The translations under genes and the position numbers were made by a program. From Edaphocola flava (lineage in GTDB: Bacteria; Bacteroidota; Bacteroidia; Chitinophagales; Chitinophagaceae), in the NCBI RefSeq assembly GCF_004118155.1, contig NZ_SAIQ01000001.1, forward strand, positions 620,001 through 684,000: 64,000 nt of DNA. The letters run 5' to 3'. Shown here piece after piece: positions 26,118 through 34,599 of this stretch. Position 1 is the first letter of the stretch; each line of letters begins with the position of its first letter. Below the pieces are notes generated by a model that was given only the letters and a program-made list of their open reading frames with translations, ran no database searches and had not been told where the DNA came from.

Positions 26118-26990
26118 TTATCTACCACGACCAAATACTTTCGGACATCTGGATTGTAAATATCTTTTTGCATTACCGAAGGCGTCGAAGTATACGGCGG
26201 CAGTAATTCCTGCAGTCCAGTACCAGTCATTGCCTTTAAAGTCTCCACGCTGGAATCTGTAGTTAGGATAGTTACCATCCCAACCGGCAGCTGTATTACC
26301 TCTATAGCTCATTTCAACTGCTTTAGATCCTTTGTATTTATTTAAGGTATCCAGGTTGATATAACTACGGCTTACATCATCAATATAATCTGTAGAAGTA
26401 TATCTCAGACCAACCTCTGCACCCAGCATGATGGTCTTACCGATAAAGAACTTAACACCACCACCAATCGGGAATGCCGCATTGATCAAAGGATAAGCCT
26501 TACGATCTGGATATTGCGCCAATCCCTGGCCTTCTGTGCTCAGGTCTCTTAAATTATGTTTTTCACCTTTGCTGTCATAGGCAAAAGGATTGCTGTAAAA
26601 TGCACCAACACCGGCAAATATGTAAGGGCTGATCTTCAGACGATCTACATCTACCGCCAGAAAGTTTACTTCAATAGCTCCGTAGACCTCGCCTACATTA
26701 TTACTGAAGCTCAGGTTTCTTCTTTCATATGTTTTGTTCAGTGATAAACTGTCTGCTGCCGTAAGTCTGATGTAATTGGCACCGAAACGAAAACCTACCC
26801 TGGGAGAAACAAAGTATTTGTACAGGAGACCAACTGAAGGTTGCATCATTTTATTATTATCCGGAATGACATTGGGCTGTAAATCTCCGTAAAACGAGCT
26901 AACGCCAGCGGTCAAACCGATCTCATGGTGCTTTTGTGCAAATGCCAGAACCGGTAAGGCGACGAGTGCGGAAAGTATAATTTTTTTCAT
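26118..26990 (-). CDS. DUF6089-type outer-membrane beta-barrel protein (second copy)
   Basis: 290 aa with a signal peptide (MKKIILSALVALPVLAFAQ). The start of the mature protein, HEIGLTAGVSSFYGDLQPN, and the strands PSVGLLYKYFVSPRVGFRFG, YIFAGVGAFYSNPFAYD and GGGVKFFIGKTIMLGAEVGL are typical of DUF6089 barrels. It shares the block STDYIDDVSRSYINLD with the 22131 protein, so the two are paralogues at low identity. Outer-membrane location is inferred; function unknown. Confidence 0.82.
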   Translation of the reverse strand: MKKIILSALVALPVLAFAQKHHEIGLTAGVSSFYGDLQPNVIPDNNKMMQPSVGLLYKYFVSPRVGFRFGANYIRLTAADSLSLNKTYERRNLSFSNNVGEVYGAIEVNFLAVDVDRLKISPYIFAGVGAFYSNPFAYDSKGEKHNLRDLSTEGQGLAQYPDRKAYPLINAAFPIGGGVKFFIGKTIMLGAEVGLRYTSTDYIDDVSRSYINLDTLNKYKGSKAVEMSYRGNTAAGWDGNYPNYRFQRGDFKGNDWYWTAGITAAVYFDAFGNAKRYLQSRCPKVFGRGR

Positions 26991-27359
26991 CAGAATTATT
27001 TTCTCGATTATTCAATGCAAGTGTGGTGTTACCACAGCTTTAACAATCCAAGTTACAAATATAATTTTTAGAATTGAAAAACAAAACTATTCGGCAAAAT
27101 AAATCCGGCCTGCCTTTGGCTTATATATAATAGTGCACCAGATAATCCGGCAAGAGACAAATCACCATCAATTCAGCCGTTTTTTTACCCGTATAATCTT
27201 AACAGCCTGTTATTCAGCATGAAATATAAACAAATCAAATAATCATAATTAATTAATAATCAATAACTTGAATATATTTTTAATTTTTTTTAACTAAAAC
27301 AAGGCATTTTTTAAGGAATACCGTCTTACCTTTGCCCCGAACCAAATGTTTATGTGTAC
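26991..27359. other. AT-rich intergenic region between divergent genes
   Basis: 369 bp, very AT-rich (especially 27230-27310), between the leftward DUF6089 gene and the rightward RlpA-like gene. I see no open frame of note. A -7 box TACCTTTG at 27327-27334 could start the rlpA-like transcript, 25 nt before its ATG. Confidence 0.5.
27327..27334 (+). promoter_or_regulatory. Putative -7 box of the RlpA-like gene
   Basis: TACCTTTG matches TAnnTTTG; no TTG at the ideal distance, but the upstream tract is A/T-rich. Confidence 0.4.
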
Positions 27360-27803
27360 ATGATTTTGAGGAAATTAATTTGTTCGCTACTCGCCATTAT
27401 ATCAATCAGTGTCATTACTTCTGACCTGAAAGCGCAAGGTAACGGAGCAAAGGAGAAAACAGGAAAAGCAAGCTATTATCATCCAAAGTTTATAGGTCGT
27501 AAGACTGCAACCGGAGAAATATTCAGTAATAATAAATATACTGCTGCCTGCAATCAATATCCTTTAGGTACATATCTGAAAGTAACCAATACAAAGAACG
27601 GACGAATAGTGTACGTAAAAGTTAATGACCGAATCGGACATCCGCAACGTATAATCGACTTAACACACAGAGCAGCGGCTGACCTGAACTATGTAAATAG
27701 CGGACTGGCCAATGTAACCATCGAGGCGGTAAGCCCCGACGAAGGAAAAAGAAGAATTTTCGCACAAACTACAGGTGATATGGTTGACGACAACACATTG
27801 TAA
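27360..27803 (+). CDS. RlpA-like double-psi beta-barrel protein
   Basis: 147 aa from the ATG at 27360 (MILRKLICSLLAIISISVI); a GTG two codons earlier is possible. It has a signal peptide cleaved near LKAQ. The mature part is one RlpA/DPBB domain: GKASYYHPKFIGRKTATGE, AACNQYPLGTYLKVTN, VKVNDRIGHPQRIIDLTHRA. The Asp of the NDR motif is equivalent to the catalytic residue of RlpA lytic transglycosylases, which cut naked glycan strands. There is no SPOR domain and no lipobox, so it is a minimal secreted form. Confidence 0.85.
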   Translation: MILRKLICSLLAIISISVITSDLKAQGNGAKEKTGKASYYHPKFIGRKTATGEIFSNNKYTAACNQYPLGTYLKVTNTKNGRIVYVKVNDRIGHPQRIIDLTHRAAADLNYVNSGLANVTIEAVSPDEGKRRIFAQTTGDMVDDNTL

Positions 27804-27824
27804 TCACACTGTAAAAAATTATCT

Positions 27825-27860
27825 AAAAACTGCTTTTGTAATAAAGCAGTTTTTTTATTT
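27825..27860 (+). terminator. Terminator after the RlpA-like gene
   Basis: Stem AAAAACTGCTTT / AAAGCAGTTTTT with a short loop and a T run. Confidence 0.8.
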
Positions 27861-27916
27861 ATATATGAAAAGGATACTTTTATAACTATTTCTTAGATTA
27901 TAAACATTCTTCAATG

Positions 27917-27924
27917 TATCTTTG
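27917..27924 (+). promoter_or_regulatory. Putative -7 box of the suf operon
   Basis: TATCTTTG matches TAnnTTTG, 62 nt upstream of the sufB ATG. The leader holds a short CCCTC ... GGGG inverted repeat around 27948-27964. Confidence 0.35.
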
Positions 27925-27986
27925 CAGTTCAACTTTTAAAACAAAAAACACCCTCTGGAAGGGGATTTGTGAAAATCAGATTTGTG

Positions 27987-29501
27987 ATGGAAAATAATAC
28001 AGATACGGAATTTCTGGAATCGCTGGCGGATAAGGAATATGAGCATGGATTTGTGACCAACATTGAGATGGACATTTTGCCTCCGGGCCTTAACGAAGAT
28101 ACCATCCGCTTTATTTCTGCAAAGAAAAACGAGCCGCAATGGATGCTGGAATGGCGCCTGAAGGCTTATAACGCTTTCCTGAAAATGGAGTTACCAACCT
28201 GGCAGAACTTTAAAATGCCGGAAATGAATTTTCAGGGTATTTCTTACTACGCTGCTCCCAAGAATACACCAAAATATAACAGCCTGGACGAGGTAGATCC
28301 GGAACTGCTGGCTACTTTCGAGAAGCTGGGCATCCCGCTGAACGAGCGTAAAAAACTCTTAGGTGTAAAAGACGATGAGGCTGATGTAATTACTGACGAG
28401 GACGGAAACGTTTCTGAAAGACCATTAGTGGCTATAGATGCGGTTTTTGACTCTGTATCAGTTGCAACTACTTATAAAGAAGAACTGAAAAAACACGGTA
28501 TCATCTTCTGCTCTATTTCCGAAGCTATTCAGGATCATCCTGAGCTGGTTAAGGAATATATCGGATCGGTTGTACCGCAGACAGATAATATTTTTGCGGC
28601 GCTGAACTCTGCCGTATTCTCAGACGGATCATTTGTATACATTCCTAAAGGTGTTCGTTGCCCTATGGAACTGTCTACTTATTTCCGTATCAATGCTGAA
28701 AATACCGGCCAGTTTGAGCGTACCCTGATTATTGCCGACGAGGGCGCTTATGTAAGCTACCTGGAAGGCTGTACTGCTCCTCAGCGTGATGAGCATCAGT
28801 TGCATGCCGCTATCGTAGAGATCGTTGCGCATAAAGATGCTGAAGTAAAATACAGTACAGTACAAAACTGGTACCCTGGCGATAAAGATGGCCTGGGTGG
28901 TGTATACAACTTCGTAACCAAAAGAGGGATCTGTAAAGGAGCCAATTCTATCATCTCCTGGACACAGGTAGAGACCGGTAGTGCTATTACCTGGAAATAC
29001 CCTAGCGTAATCCTGCAAGGTGATAACAGTTATGGTGAATTCTATAGTGTAGCGGTGGCTAAAGGCAAGCAGATTGCCGATACCGGTACCAAAATGATCC
29101 ATATCGGTAAGAATACCCGTAGCCGCATTATCTCCAAAGGTATCTCTGCCGGTAACGGTCAGAACTCATACCGCGGACTGGTAAGCATCGGTGCTAAGGC
29201 CGATAATGCACGTAATTTTACCCAGTGTGATTCTATGCTGATCGGTGACCGTTGCGGTGCACATACTTTCCCGTATATCGATGCTAAAAACCCTACTGCA
29301 ACCCTGGAGCATGAAGCAACTACTTCTAAAATCGGTGAAGATCAGATCTTTTATCTGAATGCAAGAGGTATCGATACCGAAAAAGCGGTAGAGATGATTG
29401 TAAACGGTTTTGCAAAAGAGGTACTGAACAAATTACCGATGGAGTTTGCCGTAGAAGCACAGAAACTGCTGGCAGTATCGCTGGAAGGTAGTGTGGGTTA
29501 A
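27987..29501 (+). CDS. sufB: Fe-S cluster assembly scaffold SufB
   Basis: 504 aa from the ATG at 27987 ([22 protein letters not shown]); a GTG six codons earlier is less likely. SufB forms the SufBC2D complex on which Fe-S clusters are built in the cytoplasm. Hallmarks seen are the N-terminal [55 protein letters not shown] (Cys in the cluster path), [20 protein letters not shown] and the C-terminal [20 protein letters not shown]. First gene of sufBCD. Confidence 0.97.
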   Translation: MENNTDTEFLESLADKEYEHGFVTNIEMDILPPGLNEDTIRFISAKKNEPQWMLEWRLKAYNAFLKMELPTWQNFKMPEMNFQGISYYAAPKNTPKYNSLDEVDPELLATFEKLGIPLNERKKLLGVKDDEADVITDEDGNVSERPLVAIDAVFDSVSVATTYKEELKKHGIIFCSISEAIQDHPELVKEYIGSVVPQTDNIFAALNSAVFSDGSFVYIPKGVRCPMELSTYFRINAENTGQFERTLIIADEGAYVSYLEGCTAPQRDEHQLHAAIVEIVAHKDAEVKYSTVQNWYPGDKDGLGGVYNFVTKRGICKGANSIISWTQVETGSAITWKYPSVILQGDNSYGEFYSVAVAKGKQIADTGTKMIHIGKNTRSRIISKGISAGNGQNSYRGLVSIGAKADNARNFTQCDSMLIGDRCGAHTFPYIDAKNPTATLEHEATTSKIGEDQIFYLNARGIDTEKAVEMIVNGFAKEVLNKLPMEFAVEAQKLLAVSLEGSVG

Positions 29502-29546
29502 TACTGGTTTTATCATTCAATTCAACATTTAAAAAATACATATAAA

Positions 29547-30284
29547 GTGTTATCTATAAAAAATTTACACGCTCGTGTAGAAGATAAAGAGATCTTAAAA
29601 GGACTTAATTTAGAAGTAAAAGCAGGCGAGGTGCATGCGATCATGGGACCAAACGGTGCCGGAAAGAGCAGCCTGGCTTCGGTACTGGCGGGCAGAGAAA
29701 ACTACGAAGTAACCGAAGGTTCTGTAACCCTGGATGGTAAAGACATCCTGGAAATGGCTCCTGAAGAGCGCGCAAGAGAAGGTGTCTTCCTGGCGTTCCA
29801 ATACCCTATCGAGATCCCGGGTGTATCTAATATCAACTTCCTGAAAACAGCTCTGAACGAAATCCGCACACACCGTGGACTGGACCCGATGACGGCAAAG
29901 GAATTCCTGCAAAAAAGCAAGGAAAAACAAGCACTTGTTGAGTTTGACGCGAAACTGGTAAACCGTTCGCTGAATGAAGGTTTCTCCGGTGGTGAGAAAA
30001 AACGTAACGAGATCTTCCAACTGGCTATGCTGGAACCAAAACTGGCTATCCTTGATGAAACAGATTCTGGTCTGGATATCGATGCACTGCGTATTGTAAG
30101 CCGTGGCGTAAATAAACTGCGCAGCGAGAACAATGCTTTTATCCTCATCACGCACTATCAGCGCTTACTGGACTATATCGTTCCGGATTATGTGCATGTA
30201 TTGAGCGATGGTAAGATCGTAAAAACTGGTGGTAAAGAGTTAGCCCTGGAACTGGAAGAGAAAGGCTACGATTGGTTGAAGTAA
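29547..30284 (+). CDS. sufC: Fe-S cluster assembly ATPase SufC
   Basis: 245 aa with a GTG start at 29547 (MLSIKNLHARVEDKEILKGL). ABC-ATPase motifs are Walker A GPNGAGKSSL (~35), the family signature GFSGGEKKRNEIFQLAMLEP (~143) and Walker B LAILDETDSGLDIDAL. It powers the SufBCD scaffold. It is 45 bp after sufB and 14 bp before the sufD ATG. Confidence 0.97.
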   Translation: MLSIKNLHARVEDKEILKGLNLEVKAGEVHAIMGPNGAGKSSLASVLAGRENYEVTEGSVTLDGKDILEMAPEERAREGVFLAFQYPIEIPGVSNINFLKTALNEIRTHRGLDPMTAKEFLQKSKEKQALVEFDAKLVNRSLNEGFSGGEKKRNEIFQLAMLEPKLAILDETDSGLDIDALRIVSRGVNKLRSENNAFILITHYQRLLDYIVPDYVHVLSDGKIVKTGGKELALELEEKGYDWLK

Positions 30285-30298
30285 TAACACAAACAAAA

Positions 30299-31663
30299 AT
30301 GACTACAAAACAACTGGAATCTCCTTTATACGAAAGTTTACAGGCTCAGTTTGAGATCGTGTCCCTGCAGGATCAGCATGAAGCGACCAAAGCATACCGC
30401 ACTCAGGCCATGGAAACCTTCCGTGCATTAGGATTCCCTTCTATAAAAAATGAAGAATGGCGCTTTGCCAATGTATTGCCGCTGGTAAAAACAACTTATG
30501 AAGTAAGTGCAGACAAAAATGCACAGATTTCTGAAGAGACTTTAGCCCATGCCCAATCATTGATTGCTGCGCATAAAGAAGATATTTTACCTAAGCTGAA
30601 AGGCGAGGAAAAAGGTGCTTACCGTCTGGTAACCATCAATGGCGTGTTCTCCAAAGAACTGTCTTTCCTGCCGGATAATGCTGGTATCACAATCAGTACG
30701 ATTGGTGAGGCAGTAGATCATCCGGGCTACCAGGAGTATTTTGGTAAAATCGTTACCCTGGAAAACAATGCATTTGCAAGTCTGAACTCCGCAATGTTTA
30801 CAGACGGTTTGTTTATCGAACTGAAAGCAAATACGGTACTGGATATGCCTATTCACATCATTAAGGTGAAACTGGCTTCGGGCAATGCTTTGTTCCAGCC
30901 ACGTAACCTGTTCATCGTGCGTAAAAACGCACAGATGGATGTCATCGAGACCTATATCTCTGATGCGGATAACGAGGCTGCTATCCTGATCAACGGCGTG
31001 AGTGAAATCGCACTGGAAGAGAATGCACACTTCTTCCATTATGATATCCAGAAGGGTTGCAAAAACATTCGCAAAATACAGCGTAATGAAGCGGTGCAGC
31101 AAAAGCACAGCAATTACAGTAACTATACATTTACTTTCCCGGGTAGCAGTTTTACCCGTAACAACCTGACCATTCATCTGAATGATGAGGCTATAGAAAG
31201 TCACTTATACGGTCTGTACCTGACTGCCGGTGAGCAACTGGTCGACAACCATACTGAAGTACACCATAAGAAACCAAACGGCGAGAGTAATCAGCTGTAT
31301 AAAGGTATTATTATGGATAAGAGTAAAGCAGTATTCAACGGTAAGATCTATGTGTATGAAGATGCACAGAAAACAAATGCTTTCCAGCAAAGTAACAATG
31401 TACTGTTCAGCGAACAGGCTACGGTACATGCCAAGCCTCAGCTGGAGATCTTTGCTGATGATGTAAAGTGTAGCCATGGTACAACTATTGGTCAGCTGAA
31501 CAAAGAAGCGATCTTCTACCTGAAAAGCCGTGGTATCGGTGAAGAGCAGGCCAAACAACTGATGGTGAAAGCCTTTGCCTTTGATGTGGCTGAAAAAATC
31601 AAAATTCCGGCGCTGAGAAGCTATGTGGAGGAGATGATTATAGAAGAAATGAAAGGACACTAG
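30299..31663 (+). CDS. sufD: Fe-S cluster assembly protein SufD
   Basis: 454 aa from the ATG at 30299 (MTTKQLESPLYESLQAQFEI). It is the second scaffold subunit, a SufB paralogue with a right-handed beta-helix. Conserved parts are IKNEEWRFANVLPL, FASLNSAMFTDGLFIELKAN, EVHHKKPNGESNQLYKGI and HGTTIGQLNKEAIFYLKSRG (the conserved His near the SufB interface). A terminator follows at 31678, so the operon holds only sufBCD, without sufS or sufE. Confidence 0.96.
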   Translation: MTTKQLESPLYESLQAQFEIVSLQDQHEATKAYRTQAMETFRALGFPSIKNEEWRFANVLPLVKTTYEVSADKNAQISEETLAHAQSLIAAHKEDILPKLKGEEKGAYRLVTINGVFSKELSFLPDNAGITISTIGEAVDHPGYQEYFGKIVTLENNAFASLNSAMFTDGLFIELKANTVLDMPIHIIKVKLASGNALFQPRNLFIVRKNAQMDVIETYISDADNEAAILINGVSEIALEENAHFFHYDIQKGCKNIRKIQRNEAVQQKHSNYSNYTFTFPGSSFTRNNLTIHLNDEAIESHLYGLYLTAGEQLVDNHTEVHHKKPNGESNQLYKGIIMDKSKAVFNGKIYVYEDAQKTNAFQQSNNVLFSEQATVHAKPQLEIFADDVKCSHGTTIGQLNKEAIFYLKSRGIGEEQAKQLMVKAFAFDVAEKIKIPALRSYVEEMIIEEMKGH

Positions 31664-31677
31664 TCCATTATCAACAT

Positions 31678-31721
31678 AAACGCAGAAAGGACAGCTTAAC
31701 CGTTGTCCTTTCTGCGTTTTA
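31678..31721 (+). terminator. Terminator after sufD
   Basis: Perfect 16-bp stem AAACGCAGAAAGGACA / TGTCCTTTCTGCGTTT with a 10-nt loop and T run. Confidence 0.85.
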
Positions 31722-31730
31722 ATAAGTGAT

Positions 31731-32096
31731 ATGAAACCCAAACATTACCTCCTGGCTGCACTATGCACCATTATCCTGGGCCTTAGCCTTAGAAAGGTAT
31801 CACTCGTACCCTTATGGATCGGAGATGCCCTGTATGCGGTTATGATCTATTTCGGAGCCAGGGTTATATTTTATGGCATAGCAACATCTACAGCCGCCAT
31901 TATAGCACTCTGCTGGTGTTATGCTGTGGAGTGCCTGCAACTGGTGCAACAACCATGGTTAAGCCATATCAGACAAACACTTCCGGGCAGACTGATACTG
32001 GGCCAGGGATTTCTCTGGAGTGATCTGGTCGCTTATGCTGCTGGCATTGTCTTCGTTTACCTGATTGATCAGTTTATATTAAAAAAGAAGGGATGA
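31731..32096 (+). CDS. DUF2809 family membrane protein
   Basis: 121 aa with about four membrane helices. The family features are visible: GLSLRKVSLVPLWIGDALYAVMIYFG at the start, AVECLQLVQQPWL in the middle, and a GQGFLWSDLVAYAAGIVFVYLID C-terminus. It is an inner-membrane protein of unknown function. It follows sufD but is separated from it by a strong terminator, so it is not part of the suf operon. Confidence 0.85.
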   Translation: MKPKHYLLAALCTIILGLSLRKVSLVPLWIGDALYAVMIYFGARVIFYGIATSTAAIIALCWCYAVECLQLVQQPWLSHIRQTLPGRLILGQGFLWSDLVAYAAGIVFVYLIDQFILKKKG

Positions 32097-32114
32097 TTAT
32101 AAATCATCCCTTCT
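32086..32114. terminator. Bidirectional terminator between the DUF2809 and ferredoxin genes
   Basis: Perfect 13-bp stem AGAAGGGATGATT / AATCATCCCTTCT with a 3-nt loop; it includes the DUF2809 stop codon. Confidence 0.75.
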
Positions 32115-32131
32115 GCATAAATTTTACTTTA

Positions 32132-32467
32132 TTAACCTTCCTGCGGGTCATGAATTTTAAACTTCAATCCCTGCATATCGGGGCTCAGCCTCAGCTGGCA
32201 AGCCAGGCGGAAGTTATCTTCCAGGTCCGGCAGGGTATCCAGCATGGCATATTCATCATCGCTCATCTCCGGCAGAGTATCCAGGCCTTCAGACACCTCT
32301 ACACAGCAGGTAGCACATAAAGCCATACCGCCACAAGTTGCCAGAACCGGGTATTCGCTGGCCTTCAGCATTTCCATCAGGCTCAATCCCATATCTGTAG
32401 GGCATTCCAGGGTATCTACAGAACCATCATGGTTCTCGACATATACCTGAATCATATTATCTTCCAT
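32132..32467 (-). CDS. 2Fe-2S ferredoxin (adrenodoxin-like)
   Basis: 111 aa. The cluster ligands are C45-x5-C51-x2-C54-x35-C90 (ATCGGMALCATC and RLACQLRL), the pattern of adrenodoxin/ISC-type [2Fe-2S] ferredoxins. The acidic middle (EMSDDEYAMLDTLPDLED) is typical of the partner-binding face. It carries electrons in the cytoplasm, perhaps to Fe-S assembly or a P450-like enzyme. The suf operon lies next door but is convergent, so a functional link is only suggested. Confidence 0.92.
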   Translation of the reverse strand: MEDNMIQVYVENHDGSVDTLECPTDMGLSLMEMLKASEYPVLATCGGMALCATCCVEVSEGLDTLPEMSDDEYAMLDTLPDLEDNFRLACQLRLSPDMQGLKFKIHDPQEG

Positions 32468-32497
32468 AAAAAATATACTGATTTTCTGAAGGCAAAA

Positions 32498-33235
32498 TTA
32501 CAGCTTTACCGTCGGTAATTTTACATCGTGATAAAATAAAAATTGCCAGCCTTCTGTCTTCCCCTGCTCTGCCCAGCGTTCTCTCAGCTCCATGGCCAGC
32601 TTGCCATTATAGTCATACTTAGCTACATATTTGATTTTCATCTGACGAGCCTGAGGAGCCTCATCACCTCCGAAAAATATCTTGCCTTCTGCGGTATCAA
32701 TCCAATAGACAATATGTTCCGGACTATGTCCGCCACTGTGTTCGTAATGAATATAGCCATCGATAGTGCCTTTACTTTCTTCCAGCCATACCACGCGATC
32801 ACTACTCTTGAGTGCATCCAGATCTTCTGTAAAGTAAGATGGTGCACCTTTTTCATAGGCAAATGTCATCTCAGGGAAATATACATAAATCTTTGCCTGT
32901 GCAAAAGCCGGCTCTTCCATGATTACCGGCAGACCGCCTGCATGATCTTTATGCAGATGGCTCATCAGTACTTTGGTTACATCTTCCGGGTGAATATTAT
33001 GCTGCGCCAGGTTAGCGATCAATTGCGCTACTCCATCAGCATTATGAAAACCCAGTCCGGCATCGCAGATAATGACATCACGGTCATTAACGATCAGGAA
33101 TGGCTGTACTTCTACCAGTATAGACCCTATAGAACGGTCATTCAGTTCATCTTTGGTTTCATCAAAAGGCAGGAATGTCTTATCTCTCCCAACCGTAAAA
33201 GTGCCTTCTGACAAAGGAAATATCTGTGTTTGCAT
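32498..33235 (-). CDS. Metallo-beta-lactamase-fold hydrolase
   Basis: 245 aa, no signal peptide. The metal motif HLHKDHAGG (H93, H95, D97, H98) and later HSGGHSPEH and FFGGDEAP supply the two-metal site of the MBL superfamily. The family covers lactonases, glyoxalases and other hydrolases; N-acyl-homoserine-lactonase-like proteins share this layout, but the substrate cannot be told. It lies 8 bp downstream of rodA and is probably in the mrdA-rodA transcript. Confidence 0.85.
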   Translation of the reverse strand: MQTQIFPLSEGTFTVGRDKTFLPFDETKDELNDRSIGSILVEVQPFLIVNDRDVIICDAGLGFHNADGVAQLIANLAQHNIHPEDVTKVLMSHLHKDHAGGLPVIMEEPAFAQAKIYVYFPEMTFAYEKGAPSYFTEDLDALKSSDRVVWLEESKGTIDGYIHYEHSGGHSPEHIVYWIDTAEGKIFFGGDEAPQARQMKIKYVAKYDYNGKLAMELRERWAEQGKTEGWQFLFYHDVKLPTVKL

Positions 33236-33243
33236 AAAATGGT

Positions 33244-34554
33244 TTATCTGATCAGAATATGTCTGTCCGCATCCAGTCTCAGCATAATGAAGATCAGGAC
33301 AGAGAACGACAGGAGGGAGGTACCTCCATAGCTTAACATAGGTAAGGTAATCCCGATTACGGGCGCAAGACCCATAGTCATAGAAAGGTTGATCGCAAAG
33401 TGGAAAAACAGTATAGAGGCCACACAGTAGCAGTATACCCTGCTGAATACCGACCGTTGCCGCTCGGCGAGCACTACAATCCGTAACAATAAGGTCAGGT
33501 ACAGCAATACCAGCATCATACTGCCTATAAAGCCAAACTGCTCCCCGATACCGCAGAATACGAAGTCGGTATGCTGCTCCGGCACGAAGGAGTATTTTGT
33601 CTGTGTACCATTCATAATACCCTTACCTGCCAGGCCACCGGAACCTATAGCAATTTTGGACTGGCGTACATTATAATCCGCATCCTTTTTAGCCGCCTCT
33701 CCGGGCTTTTGAAACTCCAGCGGTACATCCTGCCCCAGCATAGAGTAAATACGCTCTACCTGATAGCCTTTAAATACGTTTTTGAAGATATAGGGAACGA
33801 TCAGTTGTGAGAACGTAACCGCTATGAGCCAGCCCCCTACTATAAATAATATTACTATCCTTTGTTTCTTGATTTGTCTCCACAGCAACCATACACAAAG
33901 CAAAGCGATTACGGTAATACCGATAAACAAAGGCAGGCGCTCGATCAGCAGAGAAGAGAGGAATAAGGCTACACCGCTGATCCCTACGATCAATATACTG
34001 TTCGGCAATCCCTCACGGTACATGGGCAGGAAGAAGGCAAAGTACACCAGTGCCAGCCCCGTCTCGTTCTGCAGGATGATCAGTGCACAAGGTATCATCA
34101 CAATCGCGGTTGCAATCAGGCGGTCCTTAAGGGTGTTGAATTTAGTATCCTGCGCAGACAGGAACCTGGCCAGGGCCAGGGCTGTAAATATCTTACAGGC
34201 CTCTCCCGGCTGGAAGGTAAAAGAGCCGAATTTGATAAAACTATGCGATCCCTTTACCTCTCCCCCGATCACAAAGGTGATCAACAGGAGGAAGATCCCG
34301 AAAACATAGGATAAATTGGATAATGAATAAAAGACCTTGCTGTCTGTAAATAAGATAATGAATCCGATAAAACAGGAAATACAAAGCCACATCAGCTGCT
34401 TCATATGGCTTTTCTCCATATTGAAAAACGGCTCAGAGAAACTGGTGTACTCTGAGGTGTACACAGCCATTATCCCTACAGTGATGAGGGATAAAACCAG
34501 TAATAATGTAGGCCAGTCTATACGGGCAAGAACAGGTTTACGATGTGTAGGCAT
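33244..34554 (-). CDS. rodA: Rod-shape SEDS glycosyltransferase RodA
   Basis: 436 aa, ten or so membrane helices. Conserved SEDS stretches include GSHSFIKFGSFTFQPGEACKI, YNVRQSKIAIGSGGLAGKG, TKYSFVPEQHTDFVF and PVIGITLPMLSYGGTSLL. RodA polymerises lipid II into glycan strands together with PBP2. It lies directly downstream of mrdA (45 bp), the usual pairing. Confidence 0.95.
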   Translation of the reverse strand: MPTHRKPVLARIDWPTLLLVLSLITVGIMAVYTSEYTSFSEPFFNMEKSHMKQLMWLCISCFIGFIILFTDSKVFYSLSNLSYVFGIFLLLITFVIGGEVKGSHSFIKFGSFTFQPGEACKIFTALALARFLSAQDTKFNTLKDRLIATAIVMIPCALIILQNETGLALVYFAFFLPMYREGLPNSILIVGISGVALFLSSLLIERLPLFIGITVIALLCVWLLWRQIKKQRIVILFIVGGWLIAVTFSQLIVPYIFKNVFKGYQVERIYSMLGQDVPLEFQKPGEAAKKDADYNVRQSKIAIGSGGLAGKGIMNGTQTKYSFVPEQHTDFVFCGIGEQFGFIGSMMLVLLYLTLLLRIVVLAERQRSVFSRVYCYCVASILFFHFAINLSMTMGLAPVIGITLPMLSYGGTSLLSFSVLIFIMLRLDADRHILIR

Positions 34555-34599
34555 GAACAGCAGGTGTGTTTAGCAGAATTAAGTATAGGTATAATATAG

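Noticed and set aside
30587-31741. Long leftward frames of 205 and 178 codons
   Set aside because: They are antisense to sufD, whose product is unmistakable.
32543-33211. 222-aa rightward frame
   Set aside because: It lies wholly antisense to the metallo-beta-lactamase-fold gene, which has complete metal motifs.
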